Origin: Dissophora ornata
Lineage: Eukaryota > Mortierellomycota > Mortierellomycetes > Mortierellales > Mortierellaceae
Length of the DNA stretch: 17,328 bases
Direction: 5' to 3'
Assembly (NCBI GenBank): GCA_025201705.1
Contig: MU617270.1
Span: 1-17,328 of the forward strand
The translations under genes were made by a program, and so were the position numbers. This document shows, in pieces, positions 9,261-17,328 of this stretch. Within the stretch, counting starts at the first letter, position 1, and every line of letters begins with the position of its first letter. Below the pieces are notes generated by a model. The model was not told the origin of the DNA and made no database searches. It saw nothing but the letters and a program-made list of their open reading frames with translations.

Positions 9261-10448
9261 TTAGAAAGTAAGAGCCTGGCCCTTCTGCTTCTTGTCACCA
9301 CCGAGCTCGAAGTGCTTGCAGCGCTTCAAGGCGATCTGGTGCTTGTACTTGCAGACCTGGCACTCAAGACGAAGGACGACCTTCTTGGTGGTCTTGGCCT
9401 TCTTGTGGAAGACGGGCTTGGTCTGACCACCATAACCGGACTGCTTTCTATCGTAACGACGCTTTCCTGTGGTTTTGCGTTACACGTTTGCATAGGTGAA
9501 AAAGGGTTCCGATAGTCCAAGGTTCCGATAACGATGCGGCGGATATTGAGAGGCAAGTGTTTGGTGGCAAAATGTCGAAGAGAAGACAGGAAGAAGATAA
9601 TAACTGGATCAGTTGTCTTGTTGCTTCAATGGTTTGCAGCATATGTTATTTTGTCCTGAACTAGAAATCCCCCTGATAAAACTTGAGCGATAGACGTTAC
9701 CCTGAGCGAAGAGAGAAGCCTTGCCGGTCTTGTACTGAGAGACCTTGTGGGCAGTGTGCTTCTTGCAGGTCTTGCCCTTGCAGTAGGTGTTTCTGGTCTT
9801 AGGAACGTTAACCTACGCAGCGATATTGAAAGGCAGCAGCAACAGAACGACACAGTTTAGGACAGTGTTGAAATAGTAGATAGTAGTGGCCAGGCCGTTG
9901 CGGCTTGATGTATTGTAGGTGTCCTGTTGCGATGAGCTGATCGTCCCAGAGCTCTGCATATTGTCGAATCATAGGTTCGAGATGTATATTCCGTTGTAGT
10001 CGCAGACGACAAAACCCTTGTTGGGCATCCAAATCGTCGGGTTGGTTCAGTGTCGCACTTCGTGGTTCATTTGATGTTGGATTCCCCTGTGCGTTGAAGT
10101 TTTCAGCTGGAGCAAGTTTCCGTTCCTCTTGTAGGAGTTTCTGAACTGTGCCGCCATCAATACGCCATCCCCAAATACAGCTCAGCATTCCGATTCCTGC
10201 CCTGTACCGAACGGTCTCCAGAGAGACCATTCACTGCATCGCACACATCGGTCATTAATGAGCGAAGCTTGGTGATGATGGATTGATGCTGTTGACGAAA
10301 AATTGTCCATCATTTGGGCGCTGTCCTTATGTATGGTTGGCGCTGTGCGGTTCGATGGATGTCTCATCCGCAGCTGATGGATCGATGGATGTTTCCTGCT
10401 TCAGCATTGGATATTCAGCAGTAGTTTCCCTCCCCTCCACAATACCAT
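9261..10448 (-). CDS. RPL42: 60S ribosomal protein eL42 (L44e / L36a family)
   Basis: Component of the large ribosomal subunit near the tRNA exit site. Two coding exons are certain on the - strand: 9812-9701 ([16 protein letters not shown] onward) and 9466-9261 ([15 protein letters not shown] to [10 protein letters not shown]), joined in phase 1 over a 234-nt intron. With an initiator Met the protein is exactly 106 residues, the family length. Zinc-ribbon cysteines are C12, C17, C74 and C77; K40, K55 and P56 are conserved. The acceptor before Val2 (TGCGTAG) means that the ATG lies in an upstream exon, as in some other fungal eL42 genes. The best ATG followed by GT is at 10448-10446 (CCAAAATG then GTATTG). 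It sits behind a CTCTTTC tract and a TATA-like CATATAATGG, and implies a 633-nt first intron. An alternative ATG at 10230 has a poor donor (GTCTCT). Identity is nearly certain; the start exon is moderately supported. Confidence 0.9.
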
Positions 10449-10668
10449 TTTGGCTGATTTTGTTGAAAGAGGCTTGACCCAGAAACCACACTCTGCCATT
10501 ATATGAGCCTAAATCTCCCAAGCCACTCGTTGCATGGGGGAAGGTGAGGCGCTCTGGGACTCGTTGCCACCAACCTTTCTACCCACACTCACAGGACATA
10601 TCGCGAGGACAGCCATTCCTCGCAAGTTTGCATACGCTTGTAAATTATGCGCGCATATCCTTACGCTC
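10449..10668 (-). promoter_or_regulatory. Probable promoter of the eL42 gene
   Basis: Reading the - strand toward 10448 there is a TATA-like CATATAATGG at about 10498-10507, then a pyrimidine run CCTCTTTC roughly 20 nt before the proposed ATG. This is the usual setting for a highly expressed ribosomal protein gene. The armadillo gene ends just upstream on the same strand, so the promoter is confined to about 220 bp. Confidence 0.4.
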
Positions 10669-10674
10669 TTTATT
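10669..10674 (-). terminator. Poly(A) signal of the armadillo-repeat gene
   Basis: On the - strand this reads AATAAA, inside ATAATAAAGAGCG, 23 nt past the TAG stop at 10698. A nearly identical TAATAAAGAGC motif follows NDC1 at 16206. Confidence 0.6.
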
Positions 10675-10697
10675 ATCTACAGTACAATTTTCGCCTG

Positions 10698-13410
10698 CTA
10701 AGTTGAGCTGCTGGCTCCTGAAGAGGAAGCTGTTCTGTCGGGATGGTTGAGGTTGACCCCATACCGAGTCAGTCTCCGATCCAAGGATGCTAAAGCGAAC
10801 AGCCGAAATAGACCTACATTAGCACATCTACGAACTGCAATAAAAACAAAGTGTCTTCCATACACCCCATACAAATCCCCCCGAAGTATATCAAAGGTGG
10901 GAAACCCGGGCGTTCTTACCAGACGTAGTTGCCACCTCTGCCAACACTACCGCTAGCCGACTTTGCGACAGATCGCTTGTTAGCTTTTCCATCTGCAGAA
11001 ATACACATGTCGCTTCAGCCAGTCCACGTGTGCCAAGTAGCAGATCTAGATCGCTCTCTGCATGTACACAAGTAAAAACAAAGCCTGCGTCAAATAACGG
11101 AATACAAGGATCAAAATGAAAATTGCAAAGGTGTCTTTTGACTTTCTTCAAAAACTTACTCGATCCCCACATCATGATGAGGATATCCATGATATATTCT
11201 TTGGCAGGCAAGATCTCGCTCGCGGCCTTTAGAGGCTTTCTGGAAACCGTCGATAGACCAATATTAATGACCTGAGCAAACGCTCCGGTTTCAATAAACT
11301 GTTGACGCCACTGTGGATGCAGTACAAACTCGTGGGCGACACCCAGGGCCCAGTACTTGACATCATCGTCCTTGGACGCGAGGCACTTTGCAAGCCTGAG
11401 CCCGATCCCTGCGTTAAGCGCCTGTAGCTGGAACGATGCTAGTACCATATCAATATCAAAAGAAAAAATAATAATAAGCTGATTAGAAGCTCTTTCTAAA
11501 GCACTACAGGTACAACCAACTACGACCTTGGATCTTTGGTTCATTTCTTACAATCTTGGATCATCATAAATTTGAGGGTCCGTAGTACAATCCTCGAGAT
11601 GTATGATTCGTCCGCTGCGAGGAGCACGTTGATAGATCTGCAGAGGCCCCGCGTCTCCTTGAACTCGTTCATCGCCACGCCTTTAATCGCAAACTCGTGC
11701 ATCAATCCCAACGCCCAATAAACCAGCTCAAAGTCATCTATAAAGAGATTCCAGACAAATCAAGGTGTTATTACTACTTGTTATCAGGTCTTGTAACACT
11801 GAGGGCCATATGGTGCTCCTGTATGTCCCCCTTCGTTCTTACCACTGCGGATGTACGTTGCGATCAACGGCACGATATCATATTCGAGCAACTCTGAAAG
11901 ATGCCACCTCACTTCCGTGTCATCCTCCATGGTGACGATCAGTCGAACCAGCGACTGAATGCAGATCTTTGGCATGTTCGCGTTTCCAAAAGATAACCTC
12001 GACATCTCTGCTAATGTGCGGATAAGTCCGACTCTGATCAGGTCTGCGTGTAGGGCCTCTGATTTGAGTCCATCGAGATGCCAGCATTTTAGTATGCAGA
12101 TCAATGACAGGACATGGTCATAGTGCTTCCAAGTTGACTAAGAGTCAAGTATCCATACCGCATGCCGCCAATTGATGGACTACCATAAGCGACCAGTACT
12201 GCAGTTCATTGGCAGGTTCCACCTTGACCAGAAATCGTGAGAGTGGTTCCAAGATTCCATAATCCACAACCAATGTCCGTCGTGACTCTGTCAGCCCGTA
12301 AAAGAAACACTGGCTTGAGCAATTTTGAACATCGCTGCAAAGAGCTAGCACACAGCATATGACACAACGTGTTACCGTACCTGAGCCAGAGATCAATTCG
12401 CATATTGACACCGCGGCATATCGATGTGATTTCTCCCTGTTTTCCGAATCCTTTAGCACATTTACAAGAATCTCGAGCGCGCCAGCCTCCACAAGAGCCG
12501 CTCGATTACTTTCTGCGTCGAGTCGAAAATTGAAGCGCCAAAACGGTACAGGATTTCAGAGTTAAGATCTAAACGAAACAGACCCGTGCCTGATTGTAGT
12601 CCCAAAACAAAAAAACAAAAAAAACGATGCGTACCATTTCGCGTCAATAGCTGTAGAGTTGTAACGCCTTTCCACCGTTCTTCTTCAATGTCGGAATCGG
12701 CAATTGTGTCCAGGATATATCGTAGATTGGGTTCTGATATGACGCGATTGAAGTCTGCAGTTAGTGGGGAACTCCGTAGAAACGACACTTCCCTGAAGTA
12801 ACTAGCACCCCTGGTGGATACATACCACGCATCGCTCGGCTCAAAAGTATGCGGACAGAACTATGAAAGTATTGAAGGGGTTGCTTAGGATACAGATGTA
12901 AGGTAATTGGATAATGCATCAATTTCGGGCCTGCAGGTCGTACCTTCCCTGGAGGACGATACTATCTGACCGAGCCAACTTGGCTAGGGCCTCCATGCTT
13001 ATTTCTAATCCGGAAAACAGATAGCGGTTAGCACTAGGGAGACAACTGAGTTTCCGTGTCTGCTTGGACGCTCTGCTCGAAGACGTACTATCTTCAACTA
13101 TGCTGAGGATATTGCGTGACTCTGGTGGCTCGCTGTCGAAGAGTGCTGTGGCATGGCGCACGACCGAGTACATCATGAACACGAGCGACATCCCTGCCGC
13201 AAAGTAGACTATCCTGTCGCCATTCAGGTTGGGTGCCATGAGGAAGAGCTGAAAGAAATAAGAGGGTGTGCGCTTCAGGAACTGTCCCTCTAAAAAAAGC
13301 AAGTCGTTTTCTGCGCCTGGTGTCCAACAGGTGGCACACACCTCAAAAAGCCACTCTGTTTTTTTTGACAGCGCGCTGATTGAAGCCCGAATGCCCTTTG
13401 CTTCTTCCAT
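10698..13410 (-). CDS. Armadillo-repeat protein with N-terminal membrane segment
   Basis: Function unknown; armadillo arrays are protein-binding scaffolds. Ten exons on the - strand join in frame: 13410-12944, 12860-12826, 12754-12635, 12512-12381, 12287-12159, 12058-11843, 11737-11552, 11438-11160, 11057-10920 and 10789-10698, giving 597 residues. A hydrophobic stretch at 66-84 (IVYFAAGMSLVFMMYSVV) looks like a signal anchor. Armadillo-type helices run from about 135 to 565, for example ESNRAALVEAGALEILVNVL at 208-227. YWxLxxxH motifs recur at 282 (YWSLMVVHQLA), 373 (YWALGLMHEFA) and 457 (YWALGVAHEFV), spaced 91 and 84 residues apart, about two repeats each. The C terminus is Ser-rich. The start is the ATG nearest the conserved frame; in-frame ATGs at 13524 and 13629 exist, but the latter would lie within NDC1. 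The last acceptor could instead be after 10835, adding 15 residues. A Vac8 or ARMC-type relative is possible but not shown. Confidence 0.82.
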
Positions 13411-13567
13411 CCACACGCCCTTCTCTGCCACGCCATCGCCGTCTAATCGACAGCACACCAAACAGAGGACGTACGTGGAAAAACGCGGACAACCACAGAT
13501 CGCTGGAGCGCCATTTCTCACCATCCATTGTAGCGTGTCGAGCTCCTTTTTCGTCAAGAGGATCACA
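13411..13567. promoter_or_regulatory. Compact divergent promoter between the armadillo gene and NDC1
   Basis: Only 157 bp separate the two proposed start codons, so both genes must share this interval for initiation. No clear TATA element is seen on either strand. The frame of the armadillo gene stays open through the whole interval and into NDC1, so an earlier start there cannot be excluded. Confidence 0.5.
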
Positions 13568-16177
13568 ATGTTGACCACACTAGAGATCACGCGAAAGAAG
13601 CGCGAGCGTCGGCCGCTGCACACACTCAACTACAAAGTTGCGGCTCGCAACCTCCTACATGAACGGAGCATCGCCAACCTCCTGTTCGTCCTCGGTTTCT
13701 CATACGTCGCCGCCCTGTCCTCTCAATACTCTCAACTGGGTGTCTTCCGTACGTCGACGCTTTCTACCCTTGTCTTGTGGGCGGCTTTTCCCCCCGCTCT
13801 TTTGGCAACTCGAAAGTGTAGCCATTTTTTATTGTACTGACGCCGCTTTCTTCCGCCGATAGGTCTCTACAAAGGCGTCTTTACATTCTACACTTTCACT
13901 CTGACGGGCGCGTATTTTATCTTTGGATCTATCCTTGTGGGGTTGAGGAATGCCCGTGTACAAGGCAAGTCGACGGCTGCAAATATCCGAGAATCGTGTT
14001 TATATTGCGGGAGAGAGGGCAAAGGAAGAGATAGGATTTCATGGATACGAGGCGACAACATGGACTTACACGACCATTATTCTTACACCCCTTACGCTTG
14101 TAGTCAATCCAAGGATGTCACCCACGTACTTTCACGATCTCATGTCAATATTTTCCAATCCACTGTCATGGGTCCTTGTCAGCTTTTACGTGATCATGGC
14201 GACAATCCTTCATGCCTTGATTTTGGTCCCTGCAAGCGCTGGCGCGATTAACTACAGAGACCTTGTCGTGTTCATCAGGTAAGGAAAAGGTTGCCAGAAA
14301 ATGGCGTTGTATCCATGGAATTATGGCTGATTTGATCACTGACTCTGATGAACAACATCTTGGGTCCTGAAAACAGCGAAAAGGGCATCGCACAGGTCAA
14401 TGAACGATACATCTTGACGCGTACATTTTCGATCATCTTGGGCGCCTTCTACGGATTGAACCACTTGCTGTATCAAAGAGACTGGCTATCCTTCACAGAA
14501 GTTCAGGTATGATGTTCGGACAGGACGCAACTGTTACTGGGGCAGTTTTCAAACAACTCCGGATAGACAGAGTCACTTATTATCCATTTCTTTCTGGATC
14601 GCCTTTTCGTTCTTTCCAGTTGACAGCCGTGGAGCATATTTTCAACAACTACTGGAAGGGCGTCGTCAAGAAATCGGCAAGGCTCGCATCGAGATTCACA
14701 GTCTACTTCTGGTTCGGCTACAACATTCTTCTGAGCCGATTCCTAGTACGGACCGCCATGCGATTTGCGGCGGAGGAGATTCTTTACCATGTGCCACAAT
14801 ATGGTCCCCGATGGTACCATATCGGGCTGCCATTACGCCTGTTCTTCACCTCGTTCTCTATGGCGGTCTTCGCAGAGTCTGTTCACATCTTGTGTGATCA
14901 CTTCTTGACCAAGGTACTTGAGTGATGCCACATTCATTTGTGAGATAATCAATTTGTCACGCCATGCTAATGACATTCGGTTTGGTCAACAATACGTAGA
15001 AAATGAGTGTCACTGCAACATCTGTTGATCCGGGTGCATGTCTGGTTACGGGCTTGAAAGTGGATGGATCCAACACAACACCAGAGACGCTTCTGACGTA
15101 CCATGCCTTCCAGGAACTTAATCAACTGGCTGGATATGATCCAGTAAGGCGATCAGAAATGTTCGCGGAAGCTAAAACTGTTCCTTCAAGCTGGAAACAG
15201 GTTTCTGCACATTGCATGGGGCTTCTGGACAAGGCTGCTACTCGCATCGACAAATCGTCTTCCAAAGCGCCCTCGGCTACAGTCTCCACAACAGTGTCGC
15301 CACCGACCCTGAACACCTCTATTCGACGACGACTTCCACCAGGCCAGGGAGGTGCCTTTGAAACCAACATTTTCAGACCTAGCAAACAGGAACGCTTCTT
15401 CGATAGCTTAAAAGGCCCCAGCACGGAGGATATTTTGATGGAGTCGAGGGTAGCGGCTGATAAGGCACTGGCAGACCCGGCGTCAGGAAAGAGGCCGAAT
15501 CTGGGCGGATCAAGGGATCGGGTTGAGCTGGTGGCTTTCAGATGGATAAGCAAGACAATGCAGGATCTGGTGTTTAAACACCCGAAACTGCAGGAGCAGC
15601 TCCGTAATGTGCCTAACGCGAAGGTCTTCCATGCGACGGAAGACTTTCAATTGACCGTGTGGTCCTTTCAAAGTAAGCAGGACCTTCATGGTCGCCACAA
15701 GCTGATGCTTGTGCCTAACTGCAGGATCGCTAACTCGTTTCTGTTTCGTTTCTGTAGGTTTGGCTCGGTTAGTTGTTGCCTCGTACAAGGAAGATCGCTA
15801 CGGGATTGTTCAAAAGGACATTCCAAAAGTTCTAGAGACCATGCTTAGACTGCTGATGTCATTAGAACACTTCTTGCTGACGGAGGGAAGACTCGAGAAG
15901 TTTGTGTCGGGACCGTACTCTGCACATGTGGATGCTCAGAGGCTTGTCAACCGCAGATCCCTCGCGCTGGCCGAAGGTTTGTCGATGGCCAATTCCTTGT
16001 ATTCTTGTCGGGGAATGACTATCCTGTTTTCATGGGACTGATGTGGTTGTGCTTTATCTAGCTCTCAAGACGTCGATCTATCAGATTGTGATTACATTCA
16101 AGGAGCAACTGGGCGAGTTCGTGCTCGCAAAGGCCTATGCAAATCGCCTGGAGCACTTTATCAAGATGGATGACTAG
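13568..16177 (+). CDS. NDC1: Nucleoporin NDC1 (nuclear pore / spindle pole body membrane protein)
   Basis: Integral nuclear-envelope protein that anchors pore complexes and, in fungi, spindle pole bodies. Exons: 13568-13748, 13863-about 13964, about 14035-14278, 14377-14506, 14620-14913, 15000-15672, 15758-15976 and 16062-16177, near 652 residues, in line with yeast Ndc1 (about 655). The N-terminal half has six hydrophobic spans: IANLLFVLGFSYVAAL, FTLTGAYFIFGSILVGL, YTTIILTPLTLVV, WVLVSFYVIMATILHALILV, FSIILGAFYGLNHLLY and a pair around FTVYFWFGYNILL / LRLFFTSFSMAVF. The soluble C-terminal half carries the typical LVTGL...LLTYHAFQELNQLA element and ends IKMDD. Between 13950 and 14034 the frame must shift by one. 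I propose a 70-nt GC-AG intron (donor AG|GCAAGT at 13965), but no branch site is visible and a sequence frameshift is possible. All other junctions fit well, for example GCTAACTCG before the 15757 acceptor. Confidence 0.88.
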
Positions 16178-16206
16178 CAAGAGGCCTGCAAATGCACGCT
16201 TCACGT

Positions 16207-16212
16207 AATAAA
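16207..16212 (+). terminator. Poly(A) signal of NDC1
   Basis: AATAAA within GTAATAAAGAGC, 29 nt past the TAG stop at 16177. Confidence 0.65.
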
Positions 16213-16707
16213 GAGCAAGAGCTACATTTAGAATGACGTTCACTGAGTCTTCGACTTTGGAGACGGCGCTCACCCAACCGGAGGAGTGGCTGCCACCGAT
16301 GATAAATTTAAGATTGAGCTCTCTTGGCATATCCCCCTTTGAATCTGCTCTCTGCTCTTTTTATTCTCGCTCTTCTTTCCAATTCCTCTCTCTTTCTTTC
16401 TTTCTTTCCTGCCAATCGACAACCCTCGCCCCACCGTTCCTCTTTAACAGCAGGCACTCTCATCAGCTCCCTCTGCCGCAGCCAAGTAATCAGGACCAGG
16501 AACAAAGAACAGAGTCTCGGTGGAACAGCATATCAACGTTTCATAAGACGAACCCTTTCCCTCCTTCTCTCCTCTCGCTCTTCATCGGCTGCAAGGAACT
16601 CCCCCAGCGGTTTCTACCTCTTTAAGCATCTATCCCTCCATCGAGGTCTGCTAATAATAGTTCTATCACCGTTTCAAACACACACCTGAAAAAAACCCCC
16701 ATCAACT
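16213..16707 (+). promoter_or_regulatory. Promoter and 5' leader of the EHD gene
   Basis: About 500 bp without a supported gene. From 16340 onward the + strand is rich in C/T blocks, as upstream of the other genes, and includes a short TTTC repeat. The leader just before the ATG is A-rich (ACACACCTGAAAAAAACC), a favourable fungal start context. Open frames here have no recognisable protein. Confidence 0.5.
16390..16408 (+). repeat. (TTTC)n microsatellite in the EHD promoter
   Basis: About four and a half tandem copies of CTTT within the pyrimidine-rich promoter. Confidence 0.8.
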
Positions 16708-17196
16708 ATGGGATACCCAGACGACAAAAAGAGTTCCGAATCTTACCAGGGTCGTTACAGCGATGACTCCAAGGGACGCTCCCCTCGACCCTCTACGTCC
16801 TCGTCCCCGGCAGCGGGATACAATGGCGGCTCGCCTCTGGCGAGCAGAGCCTCAACTTCCTCAACTTCTGCAGGAGCACCGGCTCTGCCCTCTAGACAGC
16901 CATCGACTATTCATCGGAACGGCGGCAGCGGCAGCGGCAGCAGCAGTACCCATAGAATCAGCAACGGACAGGGTAGAGGTGGTGTCGGCGCCAGCATGAG
17001 TAGTGGCAGTTCCAAAAACTTTGCTGCGATCAAGGACGATTACAGGGAGGTGTACAGGGACCTTACACAGATTTATAAACGCAAGATTCGGCCAATGGAG
17101 ACGACATATAATTTCGAAGGGTTCCATTCAGGCCCGCTGACGGATAGTGATATCTTGGCGAAGCCGATGGTGTTGTTGTTGGGGCAGTATAGCACA
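16708..17196 (+). CDS. EHD-family dynamin-like ATPase, 5' exon only (truncated by window end)
   Basis: EH-domain-containing (EHD/RME-1) proteins are membrane-remodelling ATPases of endocytic recycling that form oligomers on tubules. This exon encodes the first 163 residues. Residues 1-104 are Ser/Gly/Pro-rich low complexity, including a Gly-Ser run at about 73-79. The EHD N-terminal helical region begins near 105 (NFAAIKDDYREVYRDLTQIY), followed by RPMETTYNFEGFHSGPL and then KPMVLLLGQYST at 152-163. In the family this continues as GKT(T/S)F, the G1 P-loop. The reading frame meets a consensus donor GTAAGT at 17197 directly after Thr163, in phase 0, so the intron would divide the P-loop. The window ends at least 132 nt into the intron. 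The G2-G4 motifs and the C-terminal EH domain would lie beyond it. The long low-complexity N terminus is unlike animal EHD1-4, where the helical region starts near residue 1. Confidence 0.85.
16921..16947 (+). repeat. GGCAGC / GCAGCA short repeat in the EHD coding region
   Basis: An imperfect trinucleotide-hexanucleotide run encodes the Gly-Ser stretch of the N-terminal extension. It is in frame, so length changes would alter only the linker; the other frames give poly-Ala. Confidence 0.75.
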
Positions 17197-17328
17197 GTAA
17201 GTAGAGCTAGGATGTAGGATGTGAAAGGGGCGAGGGGGGGCGAAGGGGGCGATGGTAGAATGAGAGTTGTCGCTGTGTTTGTTTGGTTTGCGGTGGTGAA
17301 GTCGAAATCGCGAGAGAAGAGTAAATCT
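17197..17328 (+). other. Start of EHD intron 1 (runs off the window)
   Basis: Begins GTAAGTAG and is G-rich at 17229-17250. No acceptor followed by a GKT-encoding sequence is found before the window ends. Confidence 0.7.

Noticed and set aside
9808..10230. 140-codon - strand frame upstream of eL42 exon 2
   Set aside because: It reads through the eL42 splice acceptor in the wrong frame, has no recognisable domain and lies in the proposed first intron. The length is notable but can arise by chance.
12462..12788. Reading straight through introns 2 and 3 of the armadillo gene as one exon
   Set aside because: The read-through sequence (THRFFCFFVL and onward) is not armadillo-like, while splicing 12634-12513 restores TRNESNRAALVEAG in frame.
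13268..13567. In-frame + strand extension upstream of the NDC1 ATG
   Set aside because: It overlaps the armadillo first exon on the other strand, and its translation does not resemble the NDC1 N terminus; the ATG at 13568 precedes the first membrane span at a sensible distance.

Overview
The window comes from a fungal nuclear genome. Its genes are interrupted by many short GT-AG introns (mostly 85-130 nt) with donors such as GTACGT, GTATGT and GTAAGT, and some have CTAAC-type branch sites. Promoters are strongly pyrimidine-rich and 3' ends carry AATAAA signals. Protein content (a Zn2Cys6 regulator, an S/T-rich SH3 membrane protein, NDC1, an EHD ATPase) and intron density suggest an early-diverging fungus such as a Mortierella-like Mucoromycota. 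That placement is inference; no rRNA or other marker is present.

Layout. 1-1008: non-coding, with a long C/T-rich promoter. 1009-2112 (+): single-exon secretory-pathway protein with an S/T-rich ectodomain, one membrane span and a cytosolic SH3 domain. 2113-4240: a 2.1-kb intergenic stretch holding a 12-bp polypurine minisatellite and then the long pyrimidine-rich leader of the next gene. 4241-9094 (+): five-exon Zn2Cys6 transcription factor, 1473 aa as spliced here. 9261-10448 (-): ribosomal protein eL42, convergent with the factor; its ATG probably forms an exon of its own. 10698-13410 (-): ten-exon armadillo-repeat protein with an N-terminal membrane segment, 597 aa. 13411-13567: very short divergent promoter. 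13568-16177 (+): nucleoporin NDC1, about 650 aa, with one unresolved frame change. 16178-16707: promoter of the last gene. 16708 to the window end (+): start of an EHD-family membrane-remodelling ATPase, cut by the window edge inside an intron.

The genes are not a pathway cluster. This is ordinary euchromatic gene space with regulatory, ribosomal, nuclear-envelope and trafficking genes side by side. I see no tRNA, rRNA, transposon, CRISPR array or secondary-metabolite cluster. The most useful second looks are the NDC1 frame break, introns that cut the zinc cluster and the P-loop, the single-span mucin-like SH3 architecture, the membrane-anchored armadillo protein, and the eL42 start exon. Exon boundaries were worked out by hand from frame continuity and splice consensus, not from transcripts.
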